Positions 7,314 to 15,171 are shown, counted from the stretch's first letter. The stretch: DNA of 17,470 nt from Bryobacterales bacterium (GCA_003487005.1 DNFG01000135.1:8495-25964); one strand, 5' to 3'. Numbers and translations: made by a program. Notes: generated by a model not told the origin, from the letters alone.

Positions 7314-10300
7314 GTGAGCGAACGGATACACAAACTGCAGCCCGACCGGACGATACAGTTGCGGGGGTTTGACCATTTGGGGGCCGCGGCGGCGATGCAT
7401 TCAGCATCGGAGCAGGGGTTCACGGTGAGCGGGGTCTTTCGGGATGCCGCGGACTTCGCGGTGCTGACGCTGTGGGACGCGGACAACTTCTACGAGCACC
7501 CGCGGTTGAAGTACCTGCCGGACTTTCGTTTTGGGGGGCTGACGCTGCAGTTTGACGTCGAATACACCAATCTGATGCCGCTGGACTGCGGCAAGTACCC
7601 GACGATCGACTGGCCGTTCCTGAATGCGGTGACGCCGGCGGGGGATACGCGGCAGATCCGTCTCAGCGACCATGCCGAGGTGGTGCTGAATCCGAACGAA
7701 CCGGCGGCGGGGGAGTTCGTGGTTCAGGGCGAGGGGTTGGAGGGGTATGACCGGGTGACGTTGTGGTATCTGAATCTGGCATTCGACTACATCGTGCCGG
7801 GGAAGGTGTCGACGGTGTGGACCTACGCGGCGGGGGCGCCGGGACAGGTGCACTCGGTGATTGCGGGGTCGCGGAGCTATGTCTACACGGAGCAGGCGGG
7901 GGACAGTTCGACGATGATCGCGACGCGCCTGGCGGCGCGGATCAACGGGCTGGAGGGTGGCTACGAGGCGGACCCGGAGATTGCGGCATCGGAGGGGGAG
8001 AATCCTGGCGAGTTGCGGTTGCGAACGAAACTGGCGAGCGGGGCGGCGGTGACGGTGTCGGGGTCGGGACAACCGGTGGAGGAGTTGCTGCATGTGCAGG
8101 CGTCGACGGTGGCGGCGGCGCTGGCGGCGCAGATCAACGGGGTGGATTACGAACAGGTGCAGACGCCCTTCGCGCTGAGGGCGGAGGCGGACGGGTCCAC
8201 ATTGCGAATTGAGACCGTGAAAGGGGGTTTTGACGCGAATTTCATCACGATTTACGCGACGTGGAAGAACGAGCGGTTGAGGATGGCGCAGCGAAAGCAG
8301 CGACTGTCGGGGGGGAGTTCGAATGCACGGCTGCGGGTGACGCTGGACTTTGAGGCGTTAGGCCTGGGGGAGGCGCGGCTGATGTGGATGACGTTCGCGC
8401 CCCGGCTCTCGAACGGGGAGGCGTACACGGGGGCGGAGTGGTCGGCGGTGTTCTCGAACTGGTCGGTGACGGGTCCGGACGAGGTGAAGTATCTGCAATT
8501 TGCGGGACCAGAGAGCGTGACGGTGCACTGCGGGGCGGGGGAGTGCAGTTACACGGGGGCGTGGGATCCGGTGGCGGGGTTTTACCTGGACAACGCGGCG
8601 CGGCGGTCGTTTTCGCCGGGAGCGGCGGTGGAAGTGCGGCTGAGTTGCGAGAAGCCGCACGAGATCTGGCTGGTGACGGAGTTGGGGCCGGATGGGCCGG
8701 CTGTCCACTGGTCGGTGGCGGATGGGCCGGCGGGGGTAGTGGAGACGGGGTTGGCGGGGGTGACCCCGTTTACGGCGTGGCGGCGGCTGAGCGGGCTTCG
8801 TCCGGCGGGGGAGACGGTGGTGACGCTGACCGTGCCGGAGGGAATTGGGTTTGTCTTCAATGCGTTAGCGGCGGTGGAGCCGGTGGAGGCGCCGGGGCGG
8901 CAGGTGGCGGATGCGCGGGTGTCGGCGGCGCTGGATTACTCGACGGATCACACGTTCAAGCTGCCGCCGGCGCGGATTCTGTGGATGTTCGAGCAGTTGG
9001 GCTGGCGGGCGCCGGTGAACGAGTATCTGGGGGTGTTCTGGTGGAACGAACGGCGGCGCGAGGGCGGGTCGGCGGGGAGCAGGGTGCTGGTCTTCGATGG
9101 TGAGTTCGCGGGCGGGGACCAGATCCTCCTCGACATCGGGGGGCAGGTGTGCGGGAAGACGGTGTTTCCGGGGGACACGCTGGAGACGATTGCGGCGCAC
9201 TTCGAGTACCTGATCAACGCGACGTACGTGGGGGTCTGGGCGAAGGCGGAGGGAGGGGAATTGCGGCTGGAGGCGCGGTCATCGTCGCCGGCCTACGAGT
9301 TTGAGATTGAGGTGGAGATGGAGTTGGGGGCCGGGTCGACGGGGACGCTGACCGGCGCTGGTTTGTTGCCGGGCGGGTCGATGGGGCAGTGGGTGATTGA
9401 CGCGGCGGCCGGGCAGGCGCTGAACCGGGCGGCGCGGGACTGGCACGCAGATTTCTATCAGGAGTGCGGGGGGCGGGGGTTGGGGGTGCGAACGGCGTGT
9501 TCGATGGAGTTAGTGAACCCGCCGGCGGAGTTCGCGGCGCGGTTTCCCGATGGGGCTATGGTGGCGACGAGTGTGGGGTTTGGCAGTTTGTTATCAACGC
9601 ATTGCGCGTTTAATGAGTCGATGCTGGGGTACCAGAAGAAGGTCTTCGCGGAGTTGGCGGGGTTGATGGCGGCGGCGGGCGTGACGCCGGAATTGCAGTG
9701 CGGGGAGTATTGCTGGTGGTACTTCACGAACTGGCAGGAGAGTCACCCGGAAGGGGGGATGGCCTACTATGACGCGGAGACGGAGGCGGCGGCGCAGACG
9801 GCACTGGGGCGGCCGCTGCACCGGTTCAGGAGGATGACGGACAACCCGGGGGTGAACGGGGGGCAGGACGCGCTGTTTTTGCGAAACCGTCTGCGGGACT
9901 ACGCGGAAGGGGTGATGTCGTACGTCCGGGGCCAGTATCCCCAGGCGCGGTTTGAGGTTTTGTTTCCGTACGACGTGAACCATCCGGAGCCGGCGGGGGT
10001 GCACATGCTGGGGGGGGCGTTGAACCGGTTTGTGAACCTGCCGGAGGAATGGGAGGGGCCGGGGACGAGCGGATTCGACCGGTTCAAGCTGGAAGCGCTG
10101 GACTTCGGGGCGTGGTCGCGGGATCTGGACCTGATGCGGAGGTGTTTGCGATTCGGGCGGGGTTTGGGGTGGAGCGTGGGGGCGCTGGGCTTGATGACGC
10201 CGGTGTTCCGGGCGGGGTATCCGTGGGAGCGGGAGGTGGGGGAAGCGCTGGAGATGGGGTATGGGGAGGTGCACTTATGGGCGTTTGATCACTTATGTTT

Positions 10301-10364
10301 ATACGGAATGGACGGGCGGGACCGTCAGGGACGGCGGTCGGGCTGGCAAGGAGGAGGAAACTAG
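7314..10364 (+). CDS. Large phage-tail-like protein with sheath-type modules and a TIM-barrel-like C-terminus
   Basis: This 1016-residue protein has no signal peptide. Seen features: an N-terminal region rich in beta strands (about 12-180); two modules at about 185-260 and 263-315 and a third at about 590-685, each containing a helix such as TVAAALAAQING (265-276) followed by an LRIE/LRLE strand, a pattern common in phage tail sheath and tube proteins; Ig-like beta regions between them; and a C-terminal region (about 705-1000) with alternating strands and helices, aromatic clusters CWWYFTNW (800-807), GGMAYYDAET (814-823) and FPYDVNHP (884-891), resembling a TIM-barrel glycosidase-like fold. 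From memory, families called non-contractile tail sheath proteins combine such parts; I could not check this. No other phage gene is nearby. It may be a domesticated phage component or a secreted-glycan-related protein. The GTG start is chosen from its ribosome binding site and from the onset of G-ending codon bias. The coding call is strong, the function weak. Confidence 0.75.
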   Translation: MSERIHKLQPDRTIQLRGFDHLGAAAAMHSASEQGFTVSGVFRDAADFAVLTLWDADNFYEHPRLKYLPDFRFGGLTLQFDVEYTNLMPLDCGKYPTIDWPFLNAVTPAGDTRQIRLSDHAEVVLNPNEPAAGEFVVQGEGLEGYDRVTLWYLNLAFDYIVPGKVSTVWTYAAGAPGQVHSVIAGSRSYVYTEQAGDSSTMIATRLAARINGLEGGYEADPEIAASEGENPGELRLRTKLASGAAVTVSGSGQPVEELLHVQASTVAAALAAQINGVDYEQVQTPFALRAEADGSTLRIETVKGGFDANFITIYATWKNERLRMAQRKQRLSGGSSNARLRVTLDFEALGLGEARLMWMTFAPRLSNGEAYTGAEWSAVFSNWSVTGPDEVKYLQFAGPESVTVHCGAGECSYTGAWDPVAGFYLDNAARRSFSPGAAVEVRLSCEKPHEIWLVTELGPDGPAVHWSVADGPAGVVETGLAGVTPFTAWRRLSGLRPAGETVVTLTVPEGIGFVFNALAAVEPVEAPGRQVADARVSAALDYSTDHTFKLPPARILWMFEQLGWRAPVNEYLGVFWWNERRREGGSAGSRVLVFDGEFAGGDQILLDIGGQVCGKTVFPGDTLETIAAHFEYLINATYVGVWAKAEGGELRLEARSSSPAYEFEIEVEMELGAGSTGTLTGAGLLPGGSMGQWVIDAAAGQALNRAARDWHADFYQECGGRGLGVRTACSMELVNPPAEFAARFPDGAMVATSVGFGSLLSTHCAFNESMLGYQKKVFAELAGLMAAAGVTPELQCGEYCWWYFTNWQESHPEGGMAYYDAETEAAAQTALGRPLHRFRRMTDNPGVNGGQDALFLRNRLRDYAEGVMSYVRGQYPQARFEVLFPYDVNHPEPAGVHMLGGALNRFVNLPEEWEGPGTSGFDRFKLEALDFGAWSRDLDLMRRCLRFGRGLGWSVGALGLMTPVFRAGYPWEREVGEALEMGYGEVHLWAFDHLCLYGMDGRDRQGRRSGWQGGGN

Positions 10365-10479
10365 GGTGACTAAAGCTTATCGCCCGGGTAGCCGATACTT
10401 AATAGAGAAGATCTTCGCACTTAGAGCGAAAAAACCGGCGCAGGTGCTGGTACTATGCAAGTCAAGCTAGGAAACGGCG

Positions 10480-11436
10480 ATGCGTTGCCAGAGGTGTGGA
10501 AAACCAGTAAATCCGCTACGCCAACTGACGGACCGTGAGTTCTGCAGCGAATACTGCCGGGCGCGGGGTCCGCGGGCGTCCGCCTCGGGTCTGCGCGATC
10601 TCGAGTACGACGAGGAGTGGGGGAGCGGAACGTCGAGGCCGGCGCAGAAGTCGATGGCGAAGAGCGGAGCTTCGTTGGGTCTGGTTCTGGTGGTGGTGTT
10701 GGGGATCATGGTGACGGGCCGACACTGGCTGGGAGACGGGGGCAGTCCCGGGGGACCCGGAGTGGGAGTGGTTCTGGATCCACAGGCGCCGGTGGGGGCG
10801 GAACCGAACCGGCCGGCGCTGGATGGATTCATGGGCTGGCTGCAGGACCGGTTGCCCGGGGAGAAGCCGCTGCGGTTGCGAGCGGAGTTCAAGGAAGGGC
10901 TGGCGAACTGGAGTGCGGGGTCGAACTGGCGGTTGGAGGGCGGTTTGACACGTCCCGGGGAGTTGCGGCTATGGAAGCCGACGCTGGCGAAGCGGGATTA
11001 CGACGTGGACTTTCTGGGTCAGATTGATCAGAGGGCGATCAGTTGGGCGTTCCGGGCAGGTAGTGAGCGGGATTACTATGCATCGAAGATCGTGTTGCAC
11101 CGTCCTGGGGAGATATCGGGGGCGAGCATCCAGAGGTTTGTGGTGCAACAGGCGCAGACGGTGTCGAAGGTGGAATTGCCTCTGCCGGTGATCCTGCAGA
11201 GGAATCGTCCTTACCATTTCACGCTGGCGGTGCAGGGGAACCGGTTCCGGACGCTCATCGACGGGCACGTGATCGACGAGTGGACGGACGAGCGGCACGA
11301 GACGGGGGGTGTCGGCTTTTACAGTGACGCGGGCGAGGTGGCGGGTCTGCATTGGGTGAGTTTCCGGGAGCGGCGGGGGATGCTGGGGCGGATTCTGGCG
11401 GCGGCGTTCATCCTGCCTCCGGGGATGGAATTCTAA
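10480..11436 (+). CDS. Zinc-ribbon membrane protein with a jelly-roll (DUF1080/LamG-like) outer domain
   Basis: This 318-residue protein has three visible parts. A short N-terminal zinc-ribbon-like knot has Cys3, Cys6, Cys22 and Cys26 (CQRC and CSEYC). A single membrane helix spans about 65-79 (ASLGLVLVVVLGIMV). A C-terminal beta-rich domain (about 130-296) carries features of concanavalin/jelly-roll sugar-binding folds, such as the strand LAVQGNRFRTLIDGHVID (249-266) and GGVGFYSD (276-283). A second hydrophobic stretch lies near the end (about 301-313). The zinc knot would be cytoplasmic and the jelly roll outside. The role is unknown; a sensor or scaffold is a guess. AGGA (10469-10472) sits 7 bases before the ATG. 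The 115-base gap before it is AT-richer and holds a small TTCGC/GCGAA hairpin but no convincing promoter. Confidence 0.8.
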   Translation: MRCQRCGKPVNPLRQLTDREFCSEYCRARGPRASASGLRDLEYDEEWGSGTSRPAQKSMAKSGASLGLVLVVVLGIMVTGRHWLGDGGSPGGPGVGVVLDPQAPVGAEPNRPALDGFMGWLQDRLPGEKPLRLRAEFKEGLANWSAGSNWRLEGGLTRPGELRLWKPTLAKRDYDVDFLGQIDQRAISWAFRAGSERDYYASKIVLHRPGEISGASIQRFVVQQAQTVSKVELPLPVILQRNRPYHFTLAVQGNRFRTLIDGHVIDEWTDERHETGGVGFYSDAGEVAGLHWVSFRERRGMLGRILAAAFILPPGMEF

Positions 11437-11502
11437 GCGGTTCGGGGTGTGGAACGGCGCGGCGCGCGGTGGCAATGCTAACCTGAGACGTACGCCTGAG
11501 CC

Positions 11503-12555
11503 ATGTCTTTGTTGGGGTCCTACTATAGCGAGTGGATGAACCGGTGGGAGGAGTCGCTGTGTTTTCGGGCGACGAACCGGGTGGTCCGGCCATTTGACTG
11601 GGGGTTGGAATGGACGGGCGAGTGGCCGCAGGCGAGGGGGGCGAACCGGAACGGACACTCTCCACTCGAATGGCTGCAGGAGATGAGCCGGGCGGCGATC
11701 CGGGAGAGTGACCGTTTTTTCGCGCACCGGACGCCGGATTCGTTCGAGTTGAACGGCTCGATTCTGCGGTTTCTGTCGAACGTGGAGACGCCTTACCCGG
11801 AGAACAATGTGGTGCACGGGCAGTGGTTTCCGGGCAAGGACCGGAAGCGGGCGGTGCTGGTGCTGCCACACTGGAATGCGCCGGGGGACGCCCACAACGC
11901 GGTGGCACGGGGGTTTCAAAAGTTTGGGGTATCGGCGCTGCGGCTGAGCCTGCCGTATCATGACTACCGGATGCCGGCGGAACTGGAGCGGGCCGATTAC
12001 GCGGTCTCCTCGAATGTGGCGCGGACGATCGACGCGACTCGGCAGGCGGTGCTGGACATTCGCTGCGCAGTGGACTGGCTGGAGCGGCAGGGGGCGGAGA
12101 AGATCGCGATCGTGGGGACGAGTCTGGGGTCGTGTTACGCATTTCTGGCGTCGGCTCACGATGAGCGGCTGAAGGTCAACGCGTTCAATCACTGCTCGAC
12201 CTACTTTGCGGATGTGGTGTGGACGGGATTGTCAACGATCCATGTGCGGAAGGGCCTGGAAGAGCATCTGGATCTGGAGACGCTGCGGGAATTGTGGAAT
12301 GCGATCAGTCCGGTCTCGTATTTCGACCGGTTCGCGGGGCTGCCGAAGAAGTCGCTGTTTCTGTATGCGAAGTACGACACGACGTTTCTGCCGTCGTTGA
12401 GCGAGGACACTTTGCGGCGGTGCCGGGAGTATGGGCTGGATCACAAGGCGGTGGCGCTGCCATGCGGGCACTACACGCTGGGAGAGAGCCCGTTCAAGTT
12501 TCTGGACGGCTATCATTTGATTTCTTATGTGCTGCGCAACTTTGGACGGGTCTGA
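11503..12555 (+). CDS. Alpha/beta hydrolase (ABHD18-like)
   Basis: This 350-residue hydrolase lacks a signal peptide and is probably cytoplasmic. The nucleophile elbow GTSLGS gives Ser207 (GxSxG). The likely acid is Asp292 in YAKYDTTF and the likely histidine is His323 in PCGHYTLGESPFK. PHWN (122-125), after the first core strand, probably helps form the oxyanion hole. The long N-terminal cap-like region (1-110) and overall length resemble the ABHD18/DUF2048-like group, whose substrates are poorly known. It follows the zinc-ribbon gene by 66 bases and precedes the DUF1080 gene by 18 bases, so the three may be partly co-transcribed. The ribosome binding site is weak. The family call is firm; substrate and pathway are unknown. 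Confidence 0.85.
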   Translation: MSLLGSYYSEWMNRWEESLCFRATNRVVRPFDWGLEWTGEWPQARGANRNGHSPLEWLQEMSRAAIRESDRFFAHRTPDSFELNGSILRFLSNVETPYPENNVVHGQWFPGKDRKRAVLVLPHWNAPGDAHNAVARGFQKFGVSALRLSLPYHDYRMPAELERADYAVSSNVARTIDATRQAVLDIRCAVDWLERQGAEKIAIVGTSLGSCYAFLASAHDERLKVNAFNHCSTYFADVVWTGLSTIHVRKGLEEHLDLETLRELWNAISPVSYFDRFAGLPKKSLFLYAKYDTTFLPSLSEDTLRRCREYGLDHKAVALPCGHYTLGESPFKFLDGYHLISYVLRNFGRV

Positions 12556-12560
12556 ACCGT

Positions 12561-12566
12561 TACAAT
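12561..12566 (+). promoter_or_regulatory. Possible -10 element giving a leaderless transcript for the DUF1080 gene
   Basis: TACAAT matches the -10 consensus in five of six positions and ends 7 bases before the ATG at 12574. The predicted transcription start would fall at or next to the start codon. No ribosome binding site was seen in the 18-base gap and no good -35 was found, which fits extended or leaderless promoters but weakens the call. Confidence 0.4.
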
Positions 12567-12573
12567 AGCGGGC

Positions 12574-13173
12574 ATGAGACTCCGGACCCTTCTGTTGGCG
12601 GCCCTGACTGCCGCCCTTCCCCTTTGCGCCCAGAATAAGCCGCTGCCCGTGGGGCAGTGGGTAAACATGTTTGACGGCAAGAGTATTGAAGGCAGCGGCT
12701 GGAAAGCCAACGAAAACGCCGAAGCGTGGGTAATCGAGGACGGGTTGCTGAAAGGCGCCGGTCCGGTGAGCCATCTGTTCTGGATGGTGGAGGAGTGCGA
12801 GGACTGCGAGTTCAAGGCGGAGGTCAAGGTGGCCGATGGAGCGAACTCGGGGATGTACTTCCGGACGGCGTTCGGGCCGCGGTTCCCGAAGGGGTATGAA
12901 GCGCAGGTGAACGCGACGCACCGTGATCCGGTGAAGACGGGTTCGCTGTACAACTTCCACAAGAACTTCGAATCGCCGCACGCGCCGATGGAGTGGTTCA
13001 CGCAGCACATTATCGTGAAGGGCAACCACATCGTGATCAAGGTGAACGACAAGGTGATCACGGACTTCGTGGACGAGAAGAACACATTCACGAAGGGGTA
13101 TATTGCTCTGCAGAACCACGATCCGAAGAGCATTGTGTGGTACCGCAACCTTCAGTACAAGAAGCTGAAGTAG
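12574..13173 (+). CDS. Secreted DUF1080 protein (3-keto-disaccharide hydrolase family)
   Basis: This 199-residue protein is a signal peptide (MRLRTLLLAALTAALPLCAQ) followed by one DUF1080 domain, a jelly-roll fold. Some members cleave 3-keto-disaccharides; others appear to be only sugar binders. Family-like segments are MFDGKSIEGSGW (32-43), NSGMYFRTAFG (91-101), GYEAQV (107-112), EWFTQHIIVKGN (140-151) and GYIALQNHD (175-183). The predicted location is periplasmic or outside. Codon use is less G-biased at third positions than in the neighbouring plus-strand genes, perhaps reflecting high expression. It lies 18 bases after the hydrolase gene and may be read from it or from the leaderless-type promoter at 12561. 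Enzyme activity is not shown by the sequence. Confidence 0.9.
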   Translation: MRLRTLLLAALTAALPLCAQNKPLPVGQWVNMFDGKSIEGSGWKANENAEAWVIEDGLLKGAGPVSHLFWMVEECEDCEFKAEVKVADGANSGMYFRTAFGPRFPKGYEAQVNATHRDPVKTGSLYNFHKNFESPHAPMEWFTQHIIVKGNHIVIKVNDKVITDFVDEKNTFTKGYIALQNHDPKSIVWYRNLQYKKLK

Positions 13174-13210
13174 CCGCAAGTGTAAACTACGAAGGATTTC
13201 GTCGAACTTT

Positions 13211-13231
13211 TGAAGACCTGAGCCGTCTTCA
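13211..13231 (+). other. Hairpin in the leader of the DUF4097 gene
   Basis: TGAAGAC (13211-13217) and GTCTTCA (13225-13231) form a 7-base-pair stem with a 7-base loop. It ends 5 bases before the GGAGG of the next gene. No T-run follows on either strand, so it is not an intrinsic terminator; it could protect the messenger end or influence ribosome access. Confidence 0.4.
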
Positions 13232-13236
13232 GGAGC

Positions 13237-13241
13237 GGAGG
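13237..13241 (+). promoter_or_regulatory. Ribosome binding site of the DUF4097 gene
   Basis: GGAGG with an ideal 8-base spacing to the ATG at 13250; it is among the strongest such sites in the window and lies directly after a hairpin. Confidence 0.75.
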
Positions 13242-13249
13242 TAAACGCC

Positions 13250-14047
13250 ATGCGATTGAGCGTGACCGCCGTCCTGGGGACGGCTCTTTTCCTTGCCGGG
13301 CTGGCTCCGGCGCAGGAGATCGAGAGAAAGCTGGAGTGCACGGAGCGGCGTGACGGGCGGCCGCGGTTGTGCGAGATGCGCGAGATGACGATGGGCACGA
13401 CGGGGCGGCTGGAGGTGGATGCTTCGCCGAATGGTGGAGTCTCGGTGAAGCCGTGGAGCCGGGCGGAGGTGCTGGTGCGGGCGAAGGTGGAGGCGTGGGG
13501 GGATGTCAAATTGACGGATGTGAAGGTGAACGCGGCTTCGGCGCGGGTGAGCGCGGAGGGGCCGAGGGCGCTGATGGGACGGAACATGGGGTGGTCGGTG
13601 AGCTTCGAGGTGTTCGTGCCGGAGCGGACGGATCTGACGCTGAAGACGGTGAATGGGGGGATCGCGGTGGCGGGCGTGCGGGGGGATCTGCGGGCGAAGA
13701 CGACGAATGGAGGCCTCTCGCTGGCGGGGGTATCGGGGAAGGTGGTGGGGGAGACGACGAACGGGGGGATCAACCTGGCGCTGGCGGGGCGCGGCTGGGA
13801 GGGGGAGTCGTGTGAGTTGACGACGACGAACGGTGGGGTGACGGTGGAAGCGCCGGCGAACTACGCGGCGCGGTTTGTGGCGAAGACGACGAACGGGGGG
13901 ATGAAGGCCGACATTCCGAATGCGAAGGTGGAGAAGGGGCGCTGGGCCGGAACGACGATGGAGGCGGTGTCGGGCGGAGGCGGGCCGGAGGTGCGGGTGA
14001 CGACGACGAATGGCGGGGTGACGATCCGGGAGCGGGGCCGGTCTTAG
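13250..14047 (+). CDS. Secreted DUF4097-type beta-repeat protein with six TxNGG repeats
   Basis: This 265-residue protein has a signal peptide (about 1-21, ending PAQ) and an otherwise all-beta body. The motif TVNGG/TTNGG recurs at residues 133, 151, 169, 192, 213 and 252, and a related PNGGV lies at 60-64. Each motif begins a turn followed by a short valine/alanine strand, as expected for a DUF4097 beta-helix/solenoid with stacked asparagine-glycine turns. Cys30 and Cys41 could form a disulfide. DUF4097 proteins are called putative adhesins, but no activity is established. The predicted location is periplasmic or surface. It starts 76 bases after the DUF1080 gene with its own strong ribosome binding site. 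Its stop overlaps the stop of the convergent DUF362 gene. Confidence 0.88.
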   Translation: MRLSVTAVLGTALFLAGLAPAQEIERKLECTERRDGRPRLCEMREMTMGTTGRLEVDASPNGGVSVKPWSRAEVLVRAKVEAWGDVKLTDVKVNAASARVSAEGPRALMGRNMGWSVSFEVFVPERTDLTLKTVNGGIAVAGVRGDLRAKTTNGGLSLAGVSGKVVGETTNGGINLALAGRGWEGESCELTTTNGGVTVEAPANYAARFVAKTTNGGMKADIPNAKVEKGRWAGTTMEAVSGGGGPEVRVTTTNGGVTIRERGRS

Positions 14048-15171
14048 GCCCGTCTAAAGGGGAAGCGGAGGTCGGACAGGCGGCCTCCGCGGAGGTCGAT
14101 TCTGGCGAGGTCGCGGGTACCGAGGCCGCGGGCTTCGGCGAGTTCGAGGGTGGAATCGCAGGATTCGAAGGGGGTTTGGCCCCGGGAGGCGAGGGGGTCG
14201 AAGCCCATGAGGGCGGCGCCGACGGCATCGGTTTCGACCATGCCGAGTCCGGCGACGAGGAGGCCGGGGGTGACGGGGCGGACACCGCGATTCCAGGGGC
14301 CTTCGCCGCCGGCCATGGTGGCGATGCCGTCGATGATGGAGAGGTGGAAGGGGCGGGCGGCACAGAGGTCGACGACGATGCGGGGGACACGCCATTTGTC
14401 GTCTTTGGGGCCGGTGGAGGGTTTTTCCTGGGGGGCGCTGGCGGAGGGTTGGCGGCGCCCGGAGTGGAGGATCATGCCGCGGCCGCCGGTGGCCTCTGGG
14501 GCGGGTTCGTCTTTGCCGGCGTGGTCGCCGTAGATGGTGACGGGGGTGATGCCGAAGAGGTTTTTCATACCCAGGGTGATGCCGCAGGTGGCGTGTTCCT
14601 TGAGTTTGGCGACGGAGACCATGACGTCGCACTCGTCGTAGGCGTGGTTGAGGTCGAAGGCGTCGTAGAGGAAGCCGGGCGAGGGGCCACGGAGGCGGTG
14701 GTAGCGGCGGGCGGGTCCGGCGACGTTGGTGTTTTGCATTTCGACGCGGGGACCGGCGTTGAGGAGGGCGGCGGGGTCCCAGCCGGCGTCATACATGAAC
14801 TCTTCGAGGGGGTCGCCGGTACTCCATGCGCCTTCGAGGAGGCGGATGCGGCGGGCGCCGGCGTCGCCGAGGAGGCGGACGAGGGAGCCGATGACGGCGG
14901 GGTGGGTGTACTGGGCGCGTTCGGCGGGGACAGCGCCCATACGTTCGCGGGGTGATCCGGTGAGGTTGATTTTGACGGAGACGGTTTTGTGGCGGACGAG
15001 GGGGGCGAGTCCGCCGAGTTGGTCCATCAGAGAATGGAGGGTGGGCAGGAGGGCGGGGCCGTAATCGCGACAGCGGGCGATGGCGACGGGGCCTGCAGGG
15101 GTGGCTGCGCGGGCGGGACGGACGGCGGCGATGGCCGTGGCGGAGGTCAACCACTGTCTACGCGTCTGCAT
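14044..15171 (-). CDS. DUF362 domain protein with Tat-like signal
   Basis: This 375-residue protein belongs to DUF362, a family related to iron-sulfur proteins but of unknown reaction. Family segments seen: VSVKINLTG (64-72), HPAVIGSLVRLLGDAGA (90-106), the core KLKEHATCGITLGMKNLFG (189-207) and LSIIDGI with a following GGEGPW (278-293). The N-terminus MQTRRQWLTSATAIAAV resembles a twin-arginine signal, suggesting export after folding. No ferredoxin-type CxxCxxC cluster is present, so it lacks the Fe-S module of some relatives. The ATG at 15171 is preferred over a TTG at 15192 because it places the twin-arginine motif at the very N-terminus. It overlaps the preceding gene by 14 bases, implying coupling. 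Confidence 0.85.
   Translation of the reverse strand: MQTRRQWLTSATAIAAVRPARAATPAGPVAIARCRDYGPALLPTLHSLMDQLGGLAPLVRHKTVSVKINLTGSPRERMGAVPAERAQYTHPAVIGSLVRLLGDAGARRIRLLEGAWSTGDPLEEFMYDAGWDPAALLNAGPRVEMQNTNVAGPARRYHRLRGPSPGFLYDAFDLNHAYDECDVMVSVAKLKEHATCGITLGMKNLFGITPVTIYGDHAGKDEPAPEATGGRGMILHSGRRQPSASAPQEKPSTGPKDDKWRVPRIVVDLCAARPFHLSIIDGIATMAGGEGPWNRGVRPVTPGLLVAGLGMVETDAVGAALMGFDPLASRGQTPFESCDSTLELAEARGLGTRDLARIDLRGGRLSDLRFPFRRA

Noticed and set aside
7401..8093. Arg/His-rich minus-strand frame inside the 1016-residue gene
   Set aside because: Biased composition and no domain; shadow of the real gene.
7314..10364. The large gene as a recent prophage remnant
   Set aside because: No integrase, attachment site, tRNA or other phage gene is present in the window, and its base composition and codon bias match the neighbours; phage ancestry is kept only as a structural hypothesis.
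10414..10430. TTCGC/GCGAA hairpin followed by A-run, considered as a terminator of the large gene
   Set aside because: The run after the stem is A on the plus strand and the T-run precedes the stem on the minus strand, so neither direction fits an intrinsic terminator.
14176..14955. 259-residue plus-strand frame opposite the DUF362 gene
   Set aside because: Low-complexity Gly/Ala/Asp-rich shadow; the DUF362 motifs lie on the other strand.
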